Position numbers and translations under genes: made by a program | DNA from: Desulfoscipio gibsoniae DSM 7213 | GTDB taxonomy: Bacteria; Bacillota; Desulfotomaculia; Desulfotomaculales; Desulfallaceae | Assembly: GCF_000233715.2 (NCBI RefSeq) | Contig: NC_021184.1 | Location: 2,008,001-2,072,000 of the forward strand | DNA length: 64,000 nt | Direction: 5' to 3' | Notes under the pieces: generated by a model | The model's database searches: none | What the model was told of the DNA's origin: nothing | What the model saw: only the letters and a program-made list of their open reading frames with translations | Shown: positions 26,864 to 35,220 of the stretch, piece after piece | How positions within the stretch are numbered: position 1 is the stretch's first letter | Layout: each line of letters starts with the position of its first letter

Positions 26864-27961
26864 TTAATCGCCCAGACAAATACCCAGCTGCCTGGCTACC
26901 CTGACTAATTCCCCATCAACGGGCACTGTATGCGATTCACCTATGGCCTGTTCCAGTGGCGCTGACTTAATGTTCTGGCCTTTGAGGCATACCATGCTGC
27001 CGAATTGGCCTTCGGCGATTAAATTTACCGCTCCTGTGCCATAGCGGGTGGCTAAAATGCGATCATATGCTGTTGGTGACCCACCTCTTTGCAGGTGTCC
27101 CAGCACAGTCACCCTAGATTCTTTGCCGGTGGCGGATTCAACAGCCTGAGCCACCACATTGCCGATGCCGCCCAATCGTATGGGATCAAAACTGTCTTCT
27201 ACATGTTTGCTGACCACCATTTCACCACCCAGGGGTTTGGCGCCCTCGGCCACTACTATGATACTGAATTTTTTCTTTTCACGGCTGCGGGCATTGATCT
27301 TTTCCACTACAATATCCATATTGTACGGTATTTCAGGTATTAAAATAACATCGGCCCCGCCGGCTAAACCTGATGCCAGTGCTATCCACCCTGCGTAACG
27401 TCCCATTACCTCCAACACCATAACCCGGTGATGGGATTCAGCTGTGGTATGAAGTTTGTCAATGGCATCAGAGGCAGTGGTGAGGGCGGTATCAAAACCA
27501 AATGTCTGGTCGGTGGCCGAAAGGTCATTGTCAATAGTCTTGGGAACTCCTACAACCTTTAAACCCTGATCATATAATTCTTTACCAATAGCCAGGCTAC
27601 CATCACCGCCTATCACGATGAGTGCCTCAATGCCGTGAATGCTGATATTTTCAAAAACCCGGTCCGATACATCAGCAAAAGTTTTTTCATTGCCTTTAAC
27701 CACCGGGTAATGGAATGGATTATCACGATTAGTGGTGCCGAGAATGGTTCCACCTCTTGGTAATATGCCCACTACGTCCGCCTCGGTCAATTCCCGGGCT
27801 TGATTTTTAATTAAACCACCAAAACCGTTTTCAAAACCGACTACGGTCATTTGGTACTCCTGGATGGCAGTTTTTACAACAGCGCGGATTACGGCATTTA
27901 AACCGGGTGCATCGCCTCCCCCGGTCAGAACTCCAATGCGTTTAACCACAGACTTAGCCAT
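26864..27961 (-). CDS. pfkA: 6-phosphofructokinase
   Basis: A 365-residue phosphofructokinase with TGGGDAPGLNA near residue 13, the nucleotide site IGGDGS and the catalytic PKTIDNDL. The pairing of Gly in GGDGS (ATP-type) with Lys in PKTIDND (PPi-type) marks the mixed group III PFKs, so the phosphoryl donor is not certain, though Gly at the first site favours ATP. ATG 27961 follows GAGGGATATAC. It is placed 33 bases downstream of the alpha/beta hydrolase gene on the same strand. Confidence 0.88.
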   Translation of the reverse strand: MAKSVVKRIGVLTGGGDAPGLNAVIRAVVKTAIQEYQMTVVGFENGFGGLIKNQARELTEADVVGILPRGGTILGTTNRDNPFHYPVVKGNEKTFADVSDRVFENISIHGIEALIVIGGDGSLAIGKELYDQGLKVVGVPKTIDNDLSATDQTFGFDTALTTASDAIDKLHTTAESHHRVMVLEVMGRYAGWIALASGLAGGADVILIPEIPYNMDIVVEKINARSREKKKFSIIVVAEGAKPLGGEMVVSKHVEDSFDPIRLGGIGNVVAQAVESATGKESRVTVLGHLQRGGSPTAYDRILATRYGTGAVNLIAEGQFGSMVCLKGQNIKSAPLEQAIGESHTVPVDGELVRVARQLGICLGD

Positions 27962-27994
27962 GTATATCCCTCCCTAAATATATTTGATAGAACA

Positions 27995-28771
27995 TTAAAC
28001 CGTTGATGCCATACTGGTTATAAAATGCTCAATACAAGTGTTTGTTTGCTGGGGATTTTCCAACATGATCATATGACCTGCCTGTTCAATTATTTCTAAT
28101 TGTGAGTTGGGGATATTATCCGCTAGATATTGGCTGTACTTAGGCGGTGTTAAACGGTCTGCAGCGCCCCCGAGGACCAGTGTGGGTGTATTAATGGCCT
28201 GAACACGCTCCATATAATTAAACCCGTCACAGGCCATAAAATCATTATAATATATACTGGGGTCGGTATTTTCCATTTCCCATTTGGCCTGTTTTATTAG
28301 TTCAGGGCTCGCCGCTTCGCTGTAAGCATAATTAACTAAATCGGGAAATAATTTGCCGGCTGCAAAGGTATCTAATATAGCGGATGCAACGCGCAAGCGA
28401 GCCCCGGTGCCAATTAAAATAAGTCCATTCAGTTTAGTAGGATAACGAAGGGCAAAGTCCATGGCGATGGCTCCCCCCATGGAATGACCGGCTATAACAA
28501 ACTTGGTGCCCAGAACCCGCTCGGTCAGGTCAAATATAAAATCAGCATAACCCTCAATTTTATTGTATGGTTTTCCTTCCGAGTTACCATGCCCAGGCAG
28601 GTCAACGGCTATGGTTAGAAATTTTTTGCCCAGTGCTGTGGTTTGATAGGCCCAGTGTTTATGGCTGCCCCCTGCACCGTGGATAAATACAATGGCGCAT
28701 TGGATATTATTCTGGGGGGGAACCCCGGCCGCATAATGATACATTTTACTTTCGATAACAACTTTAGGCAT
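27995..28771 (-). CDS. alpha/beta hydrolase
   Basis: A 258-residue alpha/beta hydrolase: oxyanion HGAGGSHKHW, nucleophile elbow GHSMGG (Ser near residue 94), acidic residue in GGAADRLTP and the catalytic His in EQAGHMIM. The substrate is unknown; esterase or C-C hydrolase are both possible. I chose ATG 28771 since GGAGGG lies seven bases upstream and overlaps the longer alternative. A strong terminator separates it from the small genes upstream. Confidence 0.8.
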   Translation of the reverse strand: MPKVVIESKMYHYAAGVPPQNNIQCAIVFIHGAGGSHKHWAYQTTALGKKFLTIAVDLPGHGNSEGKPYNKIEGYADFIFDLTERVLGTKFVIAGHSMGGAIAMDFALRYPTKLNGLILIGTGARLRVASAILDTFAAGKLFPDLVNYAYSEAASPELIKQAKWEMENTDPSIYYNDFMACDGFNYMERVQAINTPTLVLGGAADRLTPPKYSQYLADNIPNSQLEIIEQAGHMIMLENPQQTNTCIEHFITSMASTV

Positions 28772-28788
28772 TGATAAACCCTCCATTA

Positions 28789-28824
28789 TAAAAAAGCCAC
28801 CGGTATTTTTAGAACCGGTGGCTT
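28789..28824 (-). terminator. Rho-independent terminator
   Basis: AAGCCACCGGT and its complement (28794-28804 / 28814-28824) with a T-run on the minus strand (28789-28795). It overlaps the stop codon of the 21-codon frame just upstream. Confidence 0.75.
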
Positions 28825-28874
28825 ATGCTAAATTTCAGGAAACCGGTTGCTAGTGTTCTGAATAACGCTGCCAT
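28809..28874 (-). CDS. candidate 21-residue micro-protein
   Basis: The short frame starts MAALFRTLATGFLKFS with ATG 28874 six bases after AGGAG, a near-ideal ribosome site. The peptide would be a basic amphipathic helix. Its stop lies in the left arm of the terminator, the same layout as the small gene at 43,755. The upstream bases also form an outer stem (GCTAGTGTTC with GGACACTAGC), so a structured RNA is the alternative. No family is recognised. Confidence 0.4.
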   Translation of the reverse strand: MAALFRTLATGFLKFSISHRF

Positions 28875-28935
28875 TTTTCGCTCCTAAAGGTCGGCAGTAA
28901 TACTAAAAATTATTTGGACACTAGCATAAAATGTT

Positions 28936-29085
28936 TTAGTGGTGGACATTGCATGATTGTTTAGGCTTGTTGTTCTCCCCGGTAAATTTACTCCATTTTA
29001 ATGCAAAGGCATAACAAATGGCCAGCATTGCGGTGGTAGTAACCACGCCGAATACTAATCCCTGCCACCAGCTTTCAAAAAACAT
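28936..29085 (-). CDS. small single-span membrane protein (49 residues)
   Basis: Begins MFFESWWQGLVFGVVTTT with ATG 29085 preceded by AAGGAGATGAGCAGATT. One hydrophobic span (about residues 9-29) is followed by a basic, polar tail ending HH. It is too short for most gene callers. It lies 36 bases after the UPF0182 gene on the same strand, so it is probably in its operon. Function is unknown. Confidence 0.65.
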   Translation of the reverse strand: MFFESWWQGLVFGVVTTTAMLAICYAFALKWSKFTGENNKPKQSCNVHH

Positions 29086-29121
29086 AATCTGCTCATCTCC
29101 TTCCCTGTAAATATTATAACG

Positions 29122-31872
29122 CTATTCCGCCTGTGCGGACATATCATTTAGTGTTTCTTTTAATTTGCCAATTGCTTCACCGTACCCCGCCCAGTCGCCA
29201 TTTTGCAGTTTGCTTTGGGCTTCATTATATAAATTGTTAGCTGTGTTTATTAAATCTCTAAGCGTTGCCACCGGCACTTCGTCTGTGGGCGGCTGCTGCT
29301 GCTGTTCATTGGGGCCGGTATCATTAACCGCAGTGCCGAAAATTCTATTCAAAGCGATATCCAAAGTGGGTTCCATGACAACTTGGTCATGATGGGCAAC
29401 GATCACCCGGCGCAGTTCCGGCATTCTGCTTTGTTCAGATTGTAAATACAGCGGTTCCACGTAAAGTAAAGAGTCCTTGACAGGTATAACCAGCATGTTC
29501 CCCCTGATTACTGATGATCCCCGCTGGTTCCACAGCGTCAGCTGCTGGGAAATTACAGTATCCTGGTCGATGCGGGCCTCTATTTGCATGGGGCCGTATA
29601 CCAATTCCTGTTTGGGGAACTCATATACGAGCAGATCGCCGTAATTAGGTGCGTCAGACCTGGCAGCCATCCAGCCAATCATATTTGTTTTGTTGTTTGG
29701 CGTAAAAGGCAGTATTAAAACATATTCCGTCTTTTCACTTTCCGGCAGCCTGATAATGTTATAATAGGGTTCCAACTCTACTTCTTCATTATAAAACTTT
29801 TCAGTAGGCAGGTTCCATCTATTCTCTTGATTATACAATACTTCAGTATTGGTCATGTGATAGACTGTATATTTTTCCGCCTGAATATTAAAAAGGTCAA
29901 TGGGATAACGGATATGCTCCCTTAAATCTCCTGGCATTTTATCTAGCGGCTTAAAAACACCGGGAAATATTTTAGCATAAGTTTGTATAACCGGATCTTC
30001 AGCATCAGCTACGTAAAAATCCACCTGTCCGGTATAGGCGTTGACTACTACCTTTACCGCATTGCGAATGTAGTTGTTCCCACCCTTGTAAGGCTCTGAA
30101 TAGGGATACATGTTCGATGTGGTATAGGCATCCCACATCCAGTGAAGAGCACCGTCATTATCAATCACTAAATACGGATCACTGTCGTAATTGAGAAAAG
30201 GGGCCAGTTTGGGAACTCTGTCCTGGATATTGCGGTAATACAATATTTGGCTGCTATTCTCAACATCACTGGCCAGAAGCATTTTATAGTCGGCAAAGGC
30301 CAGTGCAAAAATTACCTTGCGTAAAAATCCATTTACCTTTACGCCATTGTCACCCTCGTAGGTGGTGTAGGCGTTTTCGGTTCCCACCGGGTAGTCAAAC
30401 TCCTCGGCTTTTGTGTTTACTATCACATAATTATCCGTTAACTCACCAAAATATATTTCGGGCCGTGTTATATTTTTATCAACGGCGCTGGTGGGAGGAA
30501 TATTTTTGATAAATAGCTCCGGCAGTCCTTCCGAGGTCGTTTTGTTGACGGGGTTCATAGTTAAGCCATAACCATGGGTGTATTTCAGCCGCTGGTTAAT
30601 CCAAGTTTTAGCGTTATCCGGCAATTGTGCCTGGTCAAGTTCCCTGGCTGCCAACATGACCTGCCGGTATTCACTATTAATCGTATAGCGGTCGATATCG
30701 ATATTTTCCAGCTCGTAATATGGTCTAATCTCTTGCAATTGTTGGTATGTTTCGCTCAGTGGCCGCCAGTCCCAAAGTCTTATGTTGTTTACCGTTTCCC
30801 GGTTGTTTTCTATATCGGCTTTACTGAGTACCTGTCCCGCAGGGAATTTTTTTACCTCCACCCGGTCCAGGTTGTATGCCATGCTGGTGTATTTTATGGA
30901 GTTGGCAATGTAGGGTGACTCTTTGTTCAGCTCATTTGGTCTTACTATAAGACTTTGAATTGCTGATGGATAAATGCTGCCTAAAAGTATTGATGCCAAG
31001 AATAAACCGCCAATGCTGTAAAGGATAAGTTTAAACCGGCGTAAAAAAATGTTGATAATGATAATCACGGCAATGAGCAGGGCAATGAAAAATAATGCCT
31101 TATATGCCAGTAACCGGGCATGAATATCTGTATAACCTGGTCCAAAAGTGACACCGTTGCCGGAATATAAAAGCATATATTGTTCTAATCGATAACCCCA
31201 GGCACGAACCAAGAAAAAAAGCGCCGCTAAAAAAGACAGATGCAGCCTGGCAGCCATGGAATTAAAAATTTTACCCAATCCATCTCTGCCGGTTTCTGCC
31301 AGAAAGTATACCATAGCCACGGTGAAGGCGGACAAGATAATGAACCAAGTCAACAGCTTGTAAAGGAACTGATAAAATGGCAGATTAAAAATATATTTGC
31401 CTATATCATTATTGAAAATAGGATCGGTAACGCCAAAGGCGGTGCTGTGCAAAAATTTTTGCACTATAACCCAATCACCGGTTACCGCCGTGCTTACGAA
31501 TATACCCAGGGCGGCGCTGATGGCCAGGTAGGTTAAGGTAAGTAAACGCGGTGTTAAATACTTGTTTAGGGGTGATTGGTGAATTGTTATAATATCATCG
31601 TCAGTTTTATTAATCTGGCGGGCACTTATGCTCTGGAGTACTGATTTTCTTGTTAGCATTAAATTAATAAAGATAAACAGAAATGCTATTAACCCTACCA
31701 GCACTCGCAGTCCTATCTCGGAAAGCAATATTGTTTTAAATATATTACTATAACCAAGAGACTGGAACCACAGCCAATCAATATAAAGATGCGAACCCCA
31801 CCAAGCTACAAGCAGGATTATTGCTAAAACTGCAGCAACTATACTTATTAGCCACTTAAAGCCTTTTTGCAA
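29122..31872 (-). CDS. UPF0182 family membrane protein
   Basis: A 916-residue member of UPF0182 (COG1615). The N-terminal third has about seven transmembrane segments (for example residues 8-28, 48-68, 109-130, 163-190, 260-280); the rest is a large extracytoplasmic domain with family blocks such as YTHGYGLTMNPVN, RPEIYFGELTDNYVIVNT and PFTPNNKTNMIGWMAARSD. An acidic, Gln-rich linker (EQQQQPP) precedes a short helical tail. It starts at TTG 31872, with AAGGAGG seven bases upstream. Function is not known for the family. Confidence 0.88.
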   Translation of the reverse strand: MQKGFKWLISIVAAVLAIILLVAWWGSHLYIDWLWFQSLGYSNIFKTILLSEIGLRVLVGLIAFLFIFINLMLTRKSVLQSISARQINKTDDDIITIHQSPLNKYLTPRLLTLTYLAISAALGIFVSTAVTGDWVIVQKFLHSTAFGVTDPIFNNDIGKYIFNLPFYQFLYKLLTWFIILSAFTVAMVYFLAETGRDGLGKIFNSMAARLHLSFLAALFFLVRAWGYRLEQYMLLYSGNGVTFGPGYTDIHARLLAYKALFFIALLIAVIIIINIFLRRFKLILYSIGGLFLASILLGSIYPSAIQSLIVRPNELNKESPYIANSIKYTSMAYNLDRVEVKKFPAGQVLSKADIENNRETVNNIRLWDWRPLSETYQQLQEIRPYYELENIDIDRYTINSEYRQVMLAARELDQAQLPDNAKTWINQRLKYTHGYGLTMNPVNKTTSEGLPELFIKNIPPTSAVDKNITRPEIYFGELTDNYVIVNTKAEEFDYPVGTENAYTTYEGDNGVKVNGFLRKVIFALAFADYKMLLASDVENSSQILYYRNIQDRVPKLAPFLNYDSDPYLVIDNDGALHWMWDAYTTSNMYPYSEPYKGGNNYIRNAVKVVVNAYTGQVDFYVADAEDPVIQTYAKIFPGVFKPLDKMPGDLREHIRYPIDLFNIQAEKYTVYHMTNTEVLYNQENRWNLPTEKFYNEEVELEPYYNIIRLPESEKTEYVLILPFTPNNKTNMIGWMAARSDAPNYGDLLVYEFPKQELVYGPMQIEARIDQDTVISQQLTLWNQRGSSVIRGNMLVIPVKDSLLYVEPLYLQSEQSRMPELRRVIVAHHDQVVMEPTLDIALNRIFGTAVNDTGPNEQQQQPPTDEVPVATLRDLINTANNLYNEAQSKLQNGDWAGYGEAIGKLKETLNDMSAQAE

Positions 31873-31926
31873 TAAATCTCCTCCTTAATTATAAAACCAA
31901 AAACAGGTATGTTAAGTTATCGCAGT

Positions 31927-32115
31927 TTACATTGGTTTAGATGGCTTTTTAATGTCATCTGCCTCATGACGTATCTTTGCTTCGCACAACTGGCAAAAAG
32001 AAGGTACCTTTTTGGGCATATCTTCGTCGTCATCAAGGAAAGGGTTTTTATTATCCTCTACGATCTGGTCTGGATCGAACATTCTACCGCACATAATACA
32101 TTTTTTCATAGCCAT
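31927..32115 (-). CDS. small zinc-ribbon-like protein
   Basis: A 62-residue protein with two CxxC pairs (KKCIMCGRMF near residue 6, FCQLCEAKI near residue 42) separated by an acidic linker, which looks like a zinc ribbon. ATG 32115 follows GGAGGTGAGCCTAA, a strong ribosome site. It is near UPF0182 on the same strand. Function is unknown. Confidence 0.68.
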   Translation of the reverse strand: MAMKKCIMCGRMFDPDQIVEDNKNPFLDDDEDMPKKVPSFCQLCEAKIRHEADDIKKPSKPM

Positions 32116-32240
32116 TTAGGCTCACCTCCGGGCATGTTGTTATAACATAATATTCTCCGCCGGATGTGTGATTCCTGCCCGGATTTAAACCGTGCCCCTG
32201 AAAACAAGCGGCACTTATGCGTTCAGACCAGCAATTTATT

Positions 32241-33266
32241 TTAAAAGTAGGTTTTTAATTCTTGGGCGATGGCTTCCGGTAATATTACCGTCCAGGGGTC
32301 ATCATGCAGAATTTGCATATGGGTAATATCGCTGCCCACAAGGGGGAATATGGTAAACCTGCCAACAATCCTGGCGTGAATGGAAAAACCGGCATGTTCA
32401 GATCGGGCAAAATACAAGGCAGCATTAAAGGAAGTGATGTTGCTTTGTTTATAGAATTTAATTACCCTACACAGACCTACAGCAAGATCATATAAATCAT
32501 CGTCGGAAATATCGTGTATGGTTTTCTTGCCCGGCAATATACCCATGATATCGCCGACGTGTCGTGGCGCAAATGCGCTGAGCCAGTGTACCTTACCGGT
32601 TTGGCCGACATACCTTTCTTTGGCTTTTAATTCGCTATTAATTAGATCGGTCCAGTAATTACTCTTATAATCACTTAAATATTTTTCGGAAGCATTGATC
32701 AACTGTTTGTCAAATGTGCATGGTTCCTTACCGGCCAGTATTTGTAAATGGGGGTGGATTAATGAACCTCCGGCATAAGGCATATAGTTCCAGTTAATAG
32801 ATACATAGCGGGCTTCGTCCGGATCTAACGCTGTTACTCTTTGTAAATAGTCCAACCCGGCCCGGAAACTGTTGATGATTAACTCTGTTTCAATTTCCTC
32901 CATGGCAATGTAATGGCGGCATGACATGACTACCAGTGAGGCGTATTTTTCATAAGGGTTTAAATTGGGGATTACTGTTGCATCACCGAGTTTGATGCGT
33001 CCCTCGGGGGCTATGTCTGCAGAAAACATAGGTGTTACCTTTTCCAATACATCGGGGCAAAACGGGCAAAATTTTTGCCTGGACTCTTCCACAAAGGGTG
33101 TCCAGTCGTGGTTGTGTATATTAAACTTGCGAAAAGGAAATATGCGGGAAATTTGTCCCGTTAGCGGGTCATGGCGTATCTCGCTGACTACGGTTTTAGG
33201 TTCGAAATTATTCATTGGGTCCAAAAAACTGGACTCTTTTAAATCTTTAGTAAACTTTATGGACAT
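32241..33266 (-). CDS. GalT-like nucleotidyltransferase (HIT superfamily)
   Basis: A 341-residue protein of the galactose-1-phosphate uridylyltransferase fold. The catalytic H-x-H motif is present in GGSLIHPHLQ (about residue 175), and an N-terminal CPFCP zinc-type pair is near residue 65. Other blocks are NLNPYEKYASLVV and SFNAALYFARSEHAGF. ATG 33266 was chosen because AAGGAGGAG lies a few bases upstream; the longer frame runs through that site. A perfect Fur-type box sits about 77 bases upstream. Whether the substrate is galactose-1-phosphate or another sugar phosphate is open. Confidence 0.75.
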   Translation of the reverse strand: MSIKFTKDLKESSFLDPMNNFEPKTVVSEIRHDPLTGQISRIFPFRKFNIHNHDWTPFVEESRQKFCPFCPDVLEKVTPMFSADIAPEGRIKLGDATVIPNLNPYEKYASLVVMSCRHYIAMEEIETELIINSFRAGLDYLQRVTALDPDEARYVSINWNYMPYAGGSLIHPHLQILAGKEPCTFDKQLINASEKYLSDYKSNYWTDLINSELKAKERYVGQTGKVHWLSAFAPRHVGDIMGILPGKKTIHDISDDDLYDLAVGLCRVIKFYKQSNITSFNAALYFARSEHAGFSIHARIVGRFTIFPLVGSDITHMQILHDDPWTVILPEAIAQELKTYF

Positions 33267-33342
33267 ATCTTCTCCTCCTTGCAATTTATAAATTTAGTTT
33301 ATTTGCTAAGACCAAATAATTTAAGATTTAACTGGCAAAATA

Positions 33343-33357
33343 TGATAATAATTATCA
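33343..33357. promoter_or_regulatory. perfect 7-1-7 Fur-type box
   Basis: TGATAATAATTATCA matches the Bacillus Fur consensus TGATAATNATTATCA at every position. It lies between the GalT-like gene (minus strand) and the 3' end of ddl, so the GalT-like gene is the only plausible target. Confidence 0.6.
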
Positions 33358-33472
33358 TCGGCAGCTTTATAGTAAACATTTTGTAAATTGGATTTTCCCA
33401 GTGAAACAAATATTATGTAAACTCACTCCATGATACTTGTCCACGTTTGTTATGCATGGATTATAGTATTTA

Positions 33473-33500
33473 GAGCGACCTGCCCATTGGCCGGTCGCTC
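33473..33500 (-). terminator. hairpin after ddl
   Basis: GAGCGACC and its complement flank a 12-base loop, 16 bases past the ddl stop. No T-run is seen, so efficiency is uncertain. Confidence 0.45.
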
Positions 33501-33515
33501 ACCAGAGGCAATGGG

Positions 33516-34451
33516 TTACTTTTCCATGGCCAGCTCTACTATTTTGCCTACCAATGCTTCAAATGATATGCCCGCCGCCCTTGCCGCGTCAGGAAATAGG
33601 CTGGTCTCTGTCATGCCGGGTATGGTGTTGACTTCTAAAACATAAGGATGACCGGATTGGTCTACCATGAAATCCACTCGTGACAGTCCCCGGCAGCCAA
33701 TGGCCAGGTATGCTTTATAAGCCAGTTCTTTTATATTTTGTTGTACATCATCTGGCAGCCGGGGCGGTATAATATGGTCGCTTAATCCTACAGTGTACTT
33801 GGCTGTATAGTCATAGACCCCTGTGGTCGAAAAAATCTCAATTAAAGGCAGTACTTGGGGATTCTCATTGCCCAGCACAGAGGCAGTTACCTCTACACCA
33901 TCCACCATTTTTTCCACCAGTACATTGGGATCGTACTGAAAAGCCTGCTCGATGGCACTGTTTATATCATCCCTGTGACGAACAAATGAGATGCCGATGG
34001 TTGAACCCTGGGTGGCTGCTTTTACCACCACAGGCAAACCCATAGCTATGATTTTTTCGGCGATGGTATCCATTGCGTCATTGCTGTACTGGCTGCGTGA
34101 TACGGTAAAGAATTCGGGAGTGGGTAATCCTTCGTATAATAATATCTTTTTAGTGGCAATTTTATTTATGGCAATGGCACTTGCCAATACATCGGATCCG
34201 GTATAAGGTATATCCAGCATCTCCAATAGACCTTGAACGGTGCCATCTTCACCATATTTGCCATGCAGGGCGATAAAAGCCAGCTCAATTTGCTGGGCTT
34301 TTAAATTTTCCACTATGTTATTATCTACATCGATTTTTACCGCATCATAACCAATGGACAGTAATGCCCGGTGGATTGCTTCTCCAGTGCGCAATGATAC
34401 TTCCCTTTCCGCCGAACGCCCGCCCAGTAAAACACCGATTTTGGGGCCCAT
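33516..34451 (-). CDS. ddl: D-alanine--D-alanine ligase
   Basis: A 311-residue ATP-grasp ligase that makes D-Ala-D-Ala for peptidoglycan. Visible signatures: LLGGRSAEREVSLRTG at the N-terminus, ALHGKYGEDG near residue 60, KAATQGSTIG near 145, SRVDFMVD and EVNTIPGMTETSLFP near the C-terminus. Length is normal. ATG 34451 follows CGGAGGTGGCTTA. It appears monocistronic, with a hairpin after it. Confidence 0.93.
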   Translation of the reverse strand: MGPKIGVLLGGRSAEREVSLRTGEAIHRALLSIGYDAVKIDVDNNIVENLKAQQIELAFIALHGKYGEDGTVQGLLEMLDIPYTGSDVLASAIAINKIATKKILLYEGLPTPEFFTVSRSQYSNDAMDTIAEKIIAMGLPVVVKAATQGSTIGISFVRHRDDINSAIEQAFQYDPNVLVEKMVDGVEVTASVLGNENPQVLPLIEIFSTTGVYDYTAKYTVGLSDHIIPPRLPDDVQQNIKELAYKAYLAIGCRGLSRVDFMVDQSGHPYVLEVNTIPGMTETSLFPDAARAAGISFEALVGKIVELAMEK

Positions 34452-34531
34452 TAAGCCACCTCCGAGAATAGTAATTGTTTATATATATTCGGTTGGGTTC
34501 GCAAAAATCCTTTATGCTCCACATATTTCCC

Positions 34532-34560
34532 TTGACTGGCCGTAAATATTATTTTATAAT
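34532..34560 (+). promoter_or_regulatory. sigma-70 type promoter of tRNA-Trp
   Basis: TTGACT (34532-34537), a 17-base spacer and TATAAT (34555-34560), 30 bases before the mature tRNA 5' end. Confidence 0.8.
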
Positions 34561-34590
34561 TACTTTTGTTACGGTAATTAAATAAGTTTT

Positions 34591-34666
<76 letters not shown>

Positions 34667-34669
34667 GTA

Positions 34670-34699
34670 ATACCAAGGCTTTCGGGCTTTGGTATTTTT
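34670..34699 (+). terminator. terminator of tRNA-Trp
   Basis: ATACCAAGGC pairs with GCTTTGGTAT around TTTCGG, followed by TTTTT. Confidence 0.8.
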
Positions 34700-34806
34700 C
34701 ATTTTTACCCCCTGGTAGACAGATTTGTATATGTGTTCACAGAACGTGAATTTGAAATAGCTCAAAAACGCTTGTCCATTGTTAGCAAAGAAAGGAGGCC
34801 CTAACT

Positions 34807-34986
34807 ATGGATGACCTAAACCGTCACATAAAAGAACTACTTCAAGATCCTGAATTCAATAAAGCCTGGCAAGAGAGTGAACGTGATTATCGAATGGAAA
34901 AGATTAAGATAAATAATCGTCTTAGGAAAAAAGTTACGTTAAAAACCTTTAACCCAAAATCTACAGTAACGGGTTCTCACAAATAA
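34807..34986 (+). CDS. 59-residue protein, XRE-antitoxin-like N-terminal segment
   Basis: The frame begins MDDLNRHIKELLQDPEFNKA with ATG 34807 after AAGGAGGCCCTAACT. The piece LLQDPEFNKAWQESERDY resembles the start of HigA/XRE-type antitoxins (DPEF-x-x-x-W/Y-x-x-x-E), but the helix-turn-helix part is missing and the tail is short and basic (RLRKKV), so it may be a truncated antitoxin or an unrelated small protein. A perfect terminator begins at its stop codon. A TTCAC-AGAAC-GTGAA palindrome about 60 bases upstream could be an operator. Confidence 0.6.
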   Translation: MDDLNRHIKELLQDPEFNKAWQESERDYRMEKIKINNRLRKKVTLKTFNPKSTVTGSHK

Positions 34987-35011
34987 CCTCCGGTGCTACC
35001 GGAGGTTATTT
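34981..35011 (+). terminator. terminator of the 59-residue gene
   Basis: Perfect 13-base arms AAATAACCTCCGG / complement around TGCTA, ending in ATTT on either strand, so it can work both ways. Confidence 0.75.
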
Positions 35012-35014
35012 ATA

Positions 35015-35150
35015 TAGTGAGTTGTGCACAGACAATTCCAACGCTTTTAGGCCCCATAAAATTTATATGCTGATGCGGTCAGTAAATCTACGTCTAAATC
35101 CGTTATATCAACAGGAATATGTCCAACCGCTTGTACTACATTCGTGAACA
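35015..35150 (-). pseudogene. cysteine desulfurase (NifS/IscS) fragment
   Basis: The minus strand reads VVQAVGHIPVDITDLDVDLL then TASAYKFYG, the unmistakable block before and around the PLP lysine of class V aminotransferases (usually DAVQAVGHIPVD...SAHKFYGPKG). A one-base shift after FYG restores PKSVGIVCA. There is no start codon and nothing upstream of the fragment, so it is a remnant of about 45 codons. Confidence 0.8.
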
Positions 35151-35220
35151 TCAGCCATAGCTTAATTTGCCTAACGACACATATCTATTTCCCACCATGG
35201 CTGGTAACGACTGTTAATAC

